Shown here: one piece after another, positions 7,049-14,166 of the stretch
Layout: each line of letters begins with the position of its first letter
Position numbering within the stretch: the stretch's first letter is position 1
Assembly: GCA_027622795.1 (NCBI GenBank)
Contig: JAQBZA010000015.1
Location: forward strand, 1-18,713
Source: Planctomycetota bacterium
GTDB lineage: Bacteria > Planctomycetota > Planctomycetia > Pirellulales > UBA1268
Length of the DNA: 18,713 bases
Direction of reading: 5' to 3'
The notes under the pieces: generated by a model
The model's database searches: none
What the model was told of the DNA's origin: nothing
What the model saw: the letters and a program-made list of their open reading frames with translations, nothing else
Program-made: the position numbers and the translations under genes

Positions 7049-7977
7049 GTGACCTCCCCGATGCCATGCTCGCGGATGCCTGGGGCCGCCGTCTGGAAGG
7101 AGAACCAGACCCGACGGGAACCGAGGTACTGACCGAAGCTCTCCACTCGACGGCCCCGGGCTCCGGGGATGGGCTTGCATCTCGCTTGGTGGCGGATGAA
7201 CAAATCGACCGCCTGCTCCGGTGCTGGCTGGCCCCGCCGGCAGCGGCCGAACAGTTCATTGCCGGGGTGATTGCCGCAATCGATCCCCCGGGGATTGACG
7301 TTCCCGCGGCTGAAGCGACACCGAATACGACCCCGCTGCTGCCCTCCAACGGCAGATCAAGCGGTACGGAAGCGGGCATTGAATTGCCGGCGCAGCAGCC
7401 GATGCAGTCGGCCACATGGACCCGAGGCGGTCCCAGTGCTGGTGGGTTGCCGATGGGTATTCACGAATTGGCATCAGGTACTACTACGGTGGAAGCTGTG
7501 CCGGGGCTGATCGTGACACTCCAAGCTCCAACCGAGATCCAACTCGGCCCTGGCCCGCTCCTTGATATTCGCCGCGGCCGCGTGTGGGCAACGGCCGAAC
7601 CGACCACAACCGTGCGGATTGTCACTCCTGCAGCTGCCGTTACTGAGCTTGCTGGCGAGATCCTTGTCGATGTCGCGACCTCCGGAGCAACCAGCGTCGA
7701 AGTGCTCTCCGGAGAGGCCTCCTTTGCCGATCTGGTCGCTCGTGGTCGTGCCACCGCGTTACGCGAGGGTCAGCGGGCCACCGCGGAACCGAAAGCCGCA
7801 GCAGCAGCCGGGGCCATGTCAGGAAGCAGCATCCGCACCGGCGGGGGTACGAGCATCTCGATCAGTGAGCAGGTCATCAACGGTCGCTTCCGGGGCACGA
7901 TCACCATTGATGGTAAGACCCAGGTTTTTGAGTCGCGCGAGGCTTTTGAGAAGGCCAAGCGAAACCTGCAGCCGTGA
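7045..7977 (+). CDS. FecR-domain protein, putative sigma regulator
   Basis: The 310-residue protein starts at ATG 7045, overlapping the sigma stop as ATGA. Residues 1-80 are helical and acidic (DAMLADAWGRRLEGEPDP, ADEQIDRLLRCWLAPP), in the position of an anti-sigma domain, though no zinc-binding HxxxCxxC motif is present. Residues 80-150 are a Pro/Thr/Ser-rich linker. Residues about 150-250 are FecR-like beta repeats: DIRRGRVWATAEPTTTVRIV, TPAAAVTELAGEILVDV and SVEVLSGEASFADL, then LREGQRATAEP. The C terminus has a Gly/Ser linker and a short module, GRFRGTITIDGKTQVFESRE. FecR-type proteins usually cross the inner membrane, but I see no membrane segment here, so it may act as a soluble regulator. 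Inference: it controls the adjacent ECF factor. Whether it is an anti-sigma or only a FecR-fold protein is unsettled. Confidence 0.75.
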   Translation: MSDLPDAMLADAWGRRLEGEPDPTGTEVLTEALHSTAPGSGDGLASRLVADEQIDRLLRCWLAPPAAAEQFIAGVIAAIDPPGIDVPAAEATPNTTPLLPSNGRSSGTEAGIELPAQQPMQSATWTRGGPSAGGLPMGIHELASGTTTVEAVPGLIVTLQAPTEIQLGPGPLLDIRRGRVWATAEPTTTVRIVTPAAAVTELAGEILVDVATSGATSVEVLSGEASFADLVARGRATALREGQRATAEPKAAAAAGAMSGSSIRTGGGTSISISEQVINGRFRGTITIDGKTQVFESREAFEKAKRNLQP

Positions 7978-7999
7978 GCCGATGCTGCCCGACAACTGT

Positions 8000-8022
8000 G
8001 CGTTGATTGTGACGACCAACGC
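8000..8022 (+). terminator. Weak hairpin between convergent genes
   Basis: GCGTTG (8000-8005) and CAACGC (8017-8022) form a 6-bp stem with an 11-base loop, 22 bases after the FecR-like stop. No T-run follows, so it is at best a weak or factor-assisted terminator. A second imperfect stem, AAAGCCC/GGGTTTT (8134-8153), sits at the end of the opposing DUF1501 gene. Confidence 0.2.
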
Positions 8023-8152
8023 CTGAGCCATCACCACGAGAGCGCACTTAGGTTAGCTGTAGCAACCATGCGGCAATCCAGGAAGAATTCCAGATCTGGC
8101 GATGGAGCCAGCCGGAGGGCAAATGAGCCGCTCAAAGCCCGGCACTGGGTTT

Positions 8153-9511
8153 TCAGGCAGAGCCCAGTTCCGGCATCACGTCGGTCTTTTCCAGCAGGTA
8201 CTGGGGCCGACCGGTATGGTCGTGGAACTGTGTTGAAACGGGATCGATGCCGAGATGGCGGTAGCAGGCCGCAAGCACTTCGGAAAAGTGGACCGGACGG
8301 TCGGTGATGGCGGCAGCGTGGCGGTCGGTCGCCCCGATCACCTGACCGGTTCGCCAACCCCCTCCGGCGAGCAATCCGCCGCCCACCTGGGGCCAATGAT
8401 CTCGACCGGCGTCCTTATTGATTTTTGGCGTACGACCGAACTCACCCCAGGCCACGACTGCCACGTCCTTGTCGAGCCCTCGATCATGCAAGTCCTCGAT
8501 GAGGGCGGAGAGCCCCTGATCGAACTGCGGCAGGTGTGTGTTTTTCATGCCGTTGAACGTGTCGCTGTGGAAGTCCCACCGACCAAAGTTGAGCGTGACA
8601 ACCCGGGCGCCTGCTTCGACCAACCGCCGGGCCATCAGGAAGTGCTCAAGATTCCGGGGCGCACCGTCACCGAAGCGGTTGGCGTCTCCCTTCCCGTAGC
8701 GTTCCCGCACATGCTCCGGCTCCTCCGAAATATCGAGGGCCTTTGCAAGCCGGTTGCTCGTGAGAATGTCGAAGGCAGTCTCGTGCAGCGAATCCATCCC
8801 ATCCAGCAGGCGGCTCGCATCAAGATCGCGACGCAGCCCGTCCAGCCGACCGAGTAAGCCGCGGCGGTCGGCCATCCGCGACCCCGCGCCATCGGCAAGT
8901 ACAATGTCGGTGCTTGCCGGTCCACTTGGCCTGAAGGCAGCATGGGAAACCCCGAGAAAACCTGGCAGGCCTGGAGAGCCATACGGTGGATGCCCTGCAT
9001 CGGGTGACAGGCCGACAAACGGTGGCAACGATGCATGGACTGGCCCAAGCGTTTTGGAGGCAACCGACCCAATGCTTGGCCACCCCCCCGGTGGCTGCTT
9101 GCGAACCGAGCGGCCCGTGTAGCAGATGAATGAATCGTGATTGCCGTCCGGTGAGCCATGCACACTCCTCAGCACCACGCACTTGTCCATAATGCGAGCC
9201 AGTTGGGGCATGTGTTCACAAATCTGGAGGCCGGGCACATTCGTGGAGATGGGACGGAACTCCCCGCGAATCTCGGCAGGCGCCTCCATCTTCATGTCGT
9301 ACATGTCCTGATGCGCCGGCGCACCGCACATGTAAATCATGATCACGCTCTTGTGACTACTCCGGATACCCGCAGTCTGCTCGGCTCGGAGAATCTCCGG
9401 TAGCGAGAGCCCGCCTACGCTGAGGGTGCCGATCCGCAAGAGATCTCGCCTCGTGAGACCGTCGCAGAACCGCGAGCGACCCGCGGGCCGACCGGAAAGC
9501 ACTGTCAACAT
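8153..9511 (-). CDS. DUF1501 protein, Tat-type export signal
   Basis: The start ATG 9511 is chosen because AGGAG lies 8 bases before it and because the N terminus MLTVLSGRPAGRSR then matches that of the paralogue at 9665. The frame extends to 9565 with no such support. The product is 452 residues. A twin-arginine-like signal, LTRRDLLRIGTLSVGGLSLP (residues 19-38), predicts folded export. The DUF1501 body follows: APAHQDMYDMKMEAPAEIRG near 64-83, EIRGEFRPISTNVPGLQICE, RLVEAGARVVTLNFGRWDFH, and the signature WGEFGRTPKINKDAGRDHWP near the C terminus. As I recall, DUF1501 belongs to the alkaline-phosphatase-like superfamily, and the Asp and His in these motifs are plausible metal ligands. The substrate is unknown. 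It is convergent with the FecR-like gene and divergent from its paralogue. Confidence 0.9.
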   Translation of the reverse strand: MLTVLSGRPAGRSRFCDGLTRRDLLRIGTLSVGGLSLPEILRAEQTAGIRSSHKSVIMIYMCGAPAHQDMYDMKMEAPAEIRGEFRPISTNVPGLQICEHMPQLARIMDKCVVLRSVHGSPDGNHDSFICYTGRSVRKQPPGGWPSIGSVASKTLGPVHASLPPFVGLSPDAGHPPYGSPGLPGFLGVSHAAFRPSGPASTDIVLADGAGSRMADRRGLLGRLDGLRRDLDASRLLDGMDSLHETAFDILTSNRLAKALDISEEPEHVRERYGKGDANRFGDGAPRNLEHFLMARRLVEAGARVVTLNFGRWDFHSDTFNGMKNTHLPQFDQGLSALIEDLHDRGLDKDVAVVAWGEFGRTPKINKDAGRDHWPQVGGGLLAGGGWRTGQVIGATDRHAAAITDRPVHFSEVLAACYRHLGIDPVSTQFHDHTGRPQYLLEKTDVMPELGSA

Positions 9512-9664
9512 GGCATCAACTCCTGTCTTTCCCGAGGGAATCTCGACTCTTTTTACCATCGGCACGCCGGCCTGTCAGCCGATATACTAATCCGTTGAAG
9601 TGTTGGACAAATCGTTGCCGCAGCAATGATCGGGCTCCTCAGGCCTTTCCCTCAGGTGCGTCTC
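9512..9664. promoter_or_regulatory. Shared divergent upstream region of the two DUF1501 genes
   Basis: This 153-bp region must drive both genes. On the minus strand, TTGTCC (9605-9610) and TATATC (9581-9586) are 18 bases apart and could be a -35/-10 pair for the 9511 gene. On the plus strand, TATACT (9583-9588) is a good -10-like box, but no convincing -35 precedes it. An interrupted inverted repeat, ATCGGC (9558-9563) and GCCGAT (9578-9583), overlaps this area and could be an operator. Planctomycete promoters are poorly defined, so these are candidates only. Confidence 0.3.
9520..9524 (-). promoter_or_regulatory. Ribosome binding site fixing the DUF1501 start at 9511
   Basis: On the minus strand this reads AGGAG, 8 bases before the ATG at 9511. 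It supports that start over the longer option at 9565. Confidence 0.7.
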
Positions 9665-11017
9665 ATGCTGTCAATATTCGGTGGTCACCAAAACCTTTGT
9701 AGCGGCCCAACCCGCCGGGATTTCCTGACGATCGGAGGGCTGTCGTTTGGGATGGGTGGGCTCTCGCTCGCTTCGATCCTGCGGGCTGATGAGCAGACTC
9801 CGGCAACCAGTGGTTCCCGACGACATAAGTCGCTCATCAACATCTTTCTGGCAGGTGGCCCGCCCCATCAGGATCTTTGGGATCTGAAGCCCGACGCCCC
9901 GAGCGAGATCCGCGGAGAGTTTCGCCCCATCTCCACGAACGTGCCCGGCATCCAGATCTGTGAAGTCTTTCCACAACTCGCGAAGCGAATGGATCGGTGC
10001 GCGATCATCCGTTCGGTCGTCGGCTGTGAGGGCGCTCACGCGGGCTACCAGTGCATGACCGGATGGCCAGAGAATAATCTTCGGACGATCGGTGGCCGAC
10101 CATCGATCGGTGCGGCGATCGCAAAACTTCGCGGACCAGTCGATCCATCTGTGCCTCCCTTCGTCGGACTTGCTGCCCGCACCAAGCATGTTCCCTGGAG
10201 CGATTCGGGCGTGGCCGGTTTTCTCGGTCCGGCGTACAACGCATTCAAGCCAGATGGCCAGGGACTTGAGAACATGACCCTCTCGTCACTGTCGCTTGAG
10301 CGGCTCTCGAATCGCCGCCACCTGCTCGCGGGCCTCGACCGACTTCGCCGCGATGTCGATGCCTCAGGCATGCTTGAGGGCATGGACAGCTTTGGCCAAC
10401 GAGCCTTCGATGTGCTGACTGGCAGCCGGTTGCTCGAAGCGATGGATCTCTCGAAGGAGGATCCCAAAATCCGTGCTGCCTATGGGGACGGCACCCCGTA
10501 CAAGTACCAATACGACGGTGCTCCAACCTGCAACGACCACCTCCTCATCGCACGACGGCTGATCGAGGCCGGGGTGCGAGTGGTCAGCCTCAGCTATGGC
10601 CGCTGGGACAGCCACGGCCAAAACTTCGATCTCGTTCGTGATCACGGATCGAAACTTGATCAGTGCCTCTCGGCCCTCCTCGATGATCTCGGGGCTCGTG
10701 GCATGCTCGACGATGTGACGATCGTTGTTTGGGGTGAGTTCGGCCGTACTCCGAAGATCAATCCTCAGGCCGGCCGGGACCACTGGCCACAGGTGAGCAC
10801 GGCACTGCTCGCCGGAGGTGGGCTACGGACCGGCCAGGTGATTGGTGCTACCAACCGCCTTGGTGAACATGCCACCGATCGGCCCGTTCATATGCAGGAA
10901 ATCACGGCCACGCTCTACCACTCCCTCGGCATCGCAACAGCCGACACGACGCTCGTGGACATGACCGGACGGCCCCAGTATCTCGTCGAGCGGCAGCCAA
11001 TCGCCGAACTCGTGTGA
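9665..11017 (+). CDS. DUF1501 protein, paralogue of the divergent neighbour
   Basis: The start ATG 9665 (450 residues) is preferred over 9626: its N terminus MLSIFGGHQNLCSGP aligns with that of the divergent paralogue, and CAGGTG lies shortly before it. The signal PTRRDFLTIGGLSFGMGGLS is twin-arginine-like. Conserved DUF1501 segments are FLAGGPPHQDLWDLKPDAP, EIRGEFRPISTNVPGIQICE, ARRLIEAGVRVVSLSYGRWD and WGEFGRTPKINPQAGRDHWP. It is very similar to its neighbour along the whole length, but differs after the first third (GCEGAHAGYQCMTGWP against GSPDGNHDSFICYTGRS), a region likely near the active site. A probable exported enzyme of the alkaline-phosphatase-like superfamily with unknown substrate. 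It ends 44 bases from the convergent stop of the cytochrome-WD40 gene. Confidence 0.9.
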   Translation: MLSIFGGHQNLCSGPTRRDFLTIGGLSFGMGGLSLASILRADEQTPATSGSRRHKSLINIFLAGGPPHQDLWDLKPDAPSEIRGEFRPISTNVPGIQICEVFPQLAKRMDRCAIIRSVVGCEGAHAGYQCMTGWPENNLRTIGGRPSIGAAIAKLRGPVDPSVPPFVGLAARTKHVPWSDSGVAGFLGPAYNAFKPDGQGLENMTLSSLSLERLSNRRHLLAGLDRLRRDVDASGMLEGMDSFGQRAFDVLTGSRLLEAMDLSKEDPKIRAAYGDGTPYKYQYDGAPTCNDHLLIARRLIEAGVRVVSLSYGRWDSHGQNFDLVRDHGSKLDQCLSALLDDLGARGMLDDVTIVVWGEFGRTPKINPQAGRDHWPQVSTALLAGGGLRTGQVIGATNRLGEHATDRPVHMQEITATLYHSLGIATADTTLVDMTGRPQYLVERQPIAELV

Positions 11018-11061
11018 TCTGTGGCGATGGCGCCGCTGAGTCGTGGCAGAGTGATCACTTC

Positions 11062-14000
11062 TCATCGCGCCGGCGTTGGTTCGACAGCGTGAAGCGGATT
11101 CGGATTGGTGACATTCCAGATTCTCAGTCGGCCATCATGACTTCCTGCGACGACCGTCGGGCCGATGACAGCGAGCGATTGGACAAAGTCGCCTGCCCCA
11201 GTCAACTGGCGAACCGCTGCGCCACTGGCCACATTGAAGACACGGACCGTGGCATCGCCAGAGGCCGCCACAATCTCGTCACCTTCGCCAATAAAGCGGA
11301 CACCCGTAACTTCCCGGCCCGGGCCCTGAATCGTCCGCTGTTGTTCTCCGGAGTCGACGGTCCAGACCTTCACGACATTATCCGCGCCGCCCGTGACAAG
11401 CCGCCGGCCATGTGCCTGCCAGGCGACCGCGAGGACGTGGCCGGTGTGTCCCTCGAAAGATCGTTCTGTTGTGCCATCCGCCACGACGTGCACCTTGGCA
11501 AAACGATCGGTGCCTCCAGATGCCAGTCGCTTCCCATCGCGTGAGAAGGCGAGTGCTACGACGGTATCGGAATGCGGTTGTGCGATCGATCGCACAAGTG
11601 ATCCGTCGGATACCCTCCAGAGTTTGATCTCACCGCTGCGACTCGCCCGCCCGCTACCCGATGCGAGCAGGCTGCCATCGGGGGAAAAAGCAGCCGCGAG
11701 CACAGCATCGATCGGCGGCCCCGTCGGGTCGTCCTCTGCCGCGGGAGGTGTCTTCTCGCCACCAATCGTTCGCACGAGATTCCATCGTTCCGAGGTGTCG
11801 TAGATGACTGCGATAGCTGGCCCACCGGCCACCACGAGACGACCAGCGCCGGTGCAAATGACTCCGCTCGCCTGGGTCGCTCCTTGAAATACCCTCCGGG
11901 GCTGGCCGTCGTTCGCACCATACACGACCCCATTTCCCGTTGCATCGATCGCTACAAACGCCACACCATCTGGCATGAACGCCACAGATACCAACGGCTG
12001 GAGAGAAGCATTTCGTTCACCGTCAATGGTGCTCCGCTCACTTTCGGCAGACTTGAGCCGAGCCTCGACAGCAGCTAGGTCCGACTGACACGCGGGAACG
12101 GCCTCATCAGTTCGCTTTACTTCAGCGGCGGCAAACTCACCATCCCGCTTCGCACTCTCAATACCAGTCTGGGCCTTCGCCAACGCCTCGTCGGCAGCCG
12201 TCTGAGCCTTCACCTTTTCGGCCGCCTTGGCTGTCAGGTCGGCTGCCTTCGACCTTGCTTTTTCAACATGCTGCTTGGCCTGAGCCAGCGCCTGCTCCGC
12301 AGCCACCTTGGCGGCAGTGGCGACCTGCGCAGCGGCTTGAATGGTCTTGTTGGTCTCAGCAGCTTCGGCGTTGCCCTCGGCAGCCTTGGTGAAGGCCGCC
12401 GCTGCCGCCGTCGCCCCCTCGGCTCCAGCAGTAGCCAACGTCACTGACTTCGCAGCCACTTCAACCGCCGCCTCAGCGAGTGGCACCGCCGAGGCAGCCA
12501 TCGCTGAGAGTTTGTCGGCCTCGTCACGAGACGCTTTGGCCGCCTTGGCCGCCTCTTCCTTTTCCTTGAGCGTCTTCTCAGCAGCCGCCAGTTTCTCACC
12601 GGATTTTTTCACCTCTTCAGCGGCGGCCGTTTTCGCCTTCTCGGCCGCGGCCACCTGGGCCTTCGCGTGCTCGACATCCTGCTTCAGAATCGTGATGTCG
12701 CCGTCCTTGCGGGTGAGCCGATCCGCAATTCGATAGTCTCCACTGACGTGCGTCATGAGGGCGCCATCGGCCGTGTTCCAGAGTTTGACGCCTGGAATCG
12801 TGCCGACCGTGGTCAACCGACTGCCGTCAGGGCTGACCGCAATCGCTGTTACCGCCCCGCCATGCGCAAACTGCCTGACAATCTCACCTGTTTCAAGTTT
12901 CCACAGCCGCACCACACCATCGCCACAGCCCCCCAGGACATGCCCCGACATGGAAGGCATCTCGACGAGGCCCACGACGGGCGCTGCGGCTCCAGCGATT
13001 TCCTTGATCGGCTTCACCGCCGTCGGATCGGCTGCCGGCTCCAAAAGCGGGAGTGGCCAGACCCGCGCGGTGTTGTCAGCCTCCGCGGTCACGAGGTGAG
13101 TACCGCCGCTGGCAAGACTCATTGATCTGACCTCCACCGGCCGGACAAGACGGCCGATCGCCACGCCGTCAGCCAGTCTCCAGGCGGTGACGATGTTGTC
13201 TTTTCCAGCCACATACGCAGTCGCGCCATCAGGCGTAAGTGCGACAGCCGTCACCGGCTGCCCTGCTACCCCGACGACCCGGACACTGGCAGCCGGGTCG
13301 GTGGCAGCGGTGTCGGCAATCGCCAAACGCCCATCCGTCAGTCCAACCGCCACGACGTTCGCGGATGGAGCCGCTGCCAGCACTGCGGCTCCCGCTGTGT
13401 TCGGCAGATCGACAACCTTATTGACGGCGGTGCGCTTCCAAATTTTGATCGTGCGAAACGAGCCTGTCGCCAGCACATCCTCCGCCGGTGAGAATGCCAG
13501 TGCGGAGACCATGTCGGCATGGGCGACATCGGGGGCGAATGGGCCAAGTCCCGAATCCACGAGCGCCGCGACCGGCCGCCCGGAGAGCGTGTCGAATATT
13601 TCCACTCGACCACCACGGGCAGCGGCCGATAGTCGGCCGTCGCCCGACATGGCCACGGCGAGCACGCCCCCGGTACCGCGCGGCAGGGGACGCCATTGGA
13701 TGGGTTTGGCAGCAACGGACATTGCCGTAGCTCCCTCGGCAATCCACCGCTCGAGCAGGCCAAGGTGGTCGGGGGAAAGATTCTTGGCCCCCACCGAGTT
13801 TTCAGCGGGTGGCATGAAATCTTCCTGCCGATGGGCGGCTCTCAGAAAGAGGCTGCTCTCGGCCGGCTTGCCAGCCACCACCGCCGGCCCCGAGTCACCC
13901 CCCTTGCGCATGAGGTCAAGCGAGTCCATCGAGAGGCCGCCCTCACGTACCTTCTGGTTGTGGCAGGCGGTGCAATTGGCGGCCAGCACCGGCATGATTT

Positions 14001-14166
14001 CATCCTGAAACCGCACTGGCTCCTGGCGGGAGGGCACTGCGATCGGAAGGCCCTCCGCAACCACTGACGTGGACCATGCCAAGAACGTTACCAACGCCGA
14101 CACGAGTGGCAAGATGCCGGAACTCCGCTGAACCGCGACGATCGGTGACAGGTGGACTCGCGTCAT
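11062..14166 (-). CDS. Exported cytochrome c domain with two WD40 propellers and helical linker
   Basis: The 1034-residue protein starts at ATG 14166, sharing ATGA with the stop of the PPC gene; GGAGG (14177-14181) precedes it. Residues 1-38 form a signal peptide ending near SVVAEG. Residues about 50-148 are a planctomycete-type cytochrome c domain: heme motif CTACH (65-69), GKPAESSLFLRA, and a probable axial Met118 in EDFMPP. By eye I count seven WD40-like blades in 163-475 (for example SALAFSPAEDVLATGSFRTI, SPDGSRLTTVG) and seven in 722-1018 (AAFSPDGSLLASGSG, DGRLRIWNV). Residues about 490-715 are an Ala/Lys/Glu-rich helical stretch, probably coiled coil, joining the propellers. Inference: a periplasmic electron-transfer or scaffold protein acting with its operon partners. 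Domain calls are strong; the function is unknown. Confidence 0.9.
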   Translation of the reverse strand: MTRVHLSPIVAVQRSSGILPLVSALVTFLAWSTSVVAEGLPIAVPSRQEPVRFQDEIMPVLAANCTACHNQKVREGGLSMDSLDLMRKGGDSGPAVVAGKPAESSLFLRAAHRQEDFMPPAENSVGAKNLSPDHLGLLERWIAEGATAMSVAAKPIQWRPLPRGTGGVLAVAMSGDGRLSAAARGGRVEIFDTLSGRPVAALVDSGLGPFAPDVAHADMVSALAFSPAEDVLATGSFRTIKIWKRTAVNKVVDLPNTAGAAVLAAAPSANVVAVGLTDGRLAIADTAATDPAASVRVVGVAGQPVTAVALTPDGATAYVAGKDNIVTAWRLADGVAIGRLVRPVEVRSMSLASGGTHLVTAEADNTARVWPLPLLEPAADPTAVKPIKEIAGAAAPVVGLVEMPSMSGHVLGGCGDGVVRLWKLETGEIVRQFAHGGAVTAIAVSPDGSRLTTVGTIPGVKLWNTADGALMTHVSGDYRIADRLTRKDGDITILKQDVEHAKAQVAAAEKAKTAAAEEVKKSGEKLAAAEKTLKEKEEAAKAAKASRDEADKLSAMAASAVPLAEAAVEVAAKSVTLATAGAEGATAAAAAFTKAAEGNAEAAETNKTIQAAAQVATAAKVAAEQALAQAKQHVEKARSKAADLTAKAAEKVKAQTAADEALAKAQTGIESAKRDGEFAAAEVKRTDEAVPACQSDLAAVEARLKSAESERSTIDGERNASLQPLVSVAFMPDGVAFVAIDATGNGVVYGANDGQPRRVFQGATQASGVICTGAGRLVVAGGPAIAVIYDTSERWNLVRTIGGEKTPPAAEDDPTGPPIDAVLAAAFSPDGSLLASGSGRASRSGEIKLWRVSDGSLVRSIAQPHSDTVVALAFSRDGKRLASGGTDRFAKVHVVADGTTERSFEGHTGHVLAVAWQAHGRRLVTGGADNVVKVWTVDSGEQQRTIQGPGREVTGVRFIGEGDEIVAASGDATVRVFNVASGAAVRQLTGAGDFVQSLAVIGPTVVAGSHDGRLRIWNVTNPNPLHAVEPTPAR

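Noticed and set aside
8255..8857. 200-codon plus-strand ORF antisense to the DUF1501 gene
   Set aside because: It looks more protein-like than most shadows, but it covers the conserved C-terminal half of DUF1501 and has no independent support.
11050..11059. AGTGATCACT palindrome between convergent stops
   Set aside because: Ten bases, no T-run and no hairpin loop; likely chance.
12341..12736. Ala/Ser-rich plus-strand ORF at 12341-12736
   Set aside because: It is the complement of the Ala/Lys/Glu-rich rod of the cytochrome-WD40 protein; low-complexity codons keep both strands open.
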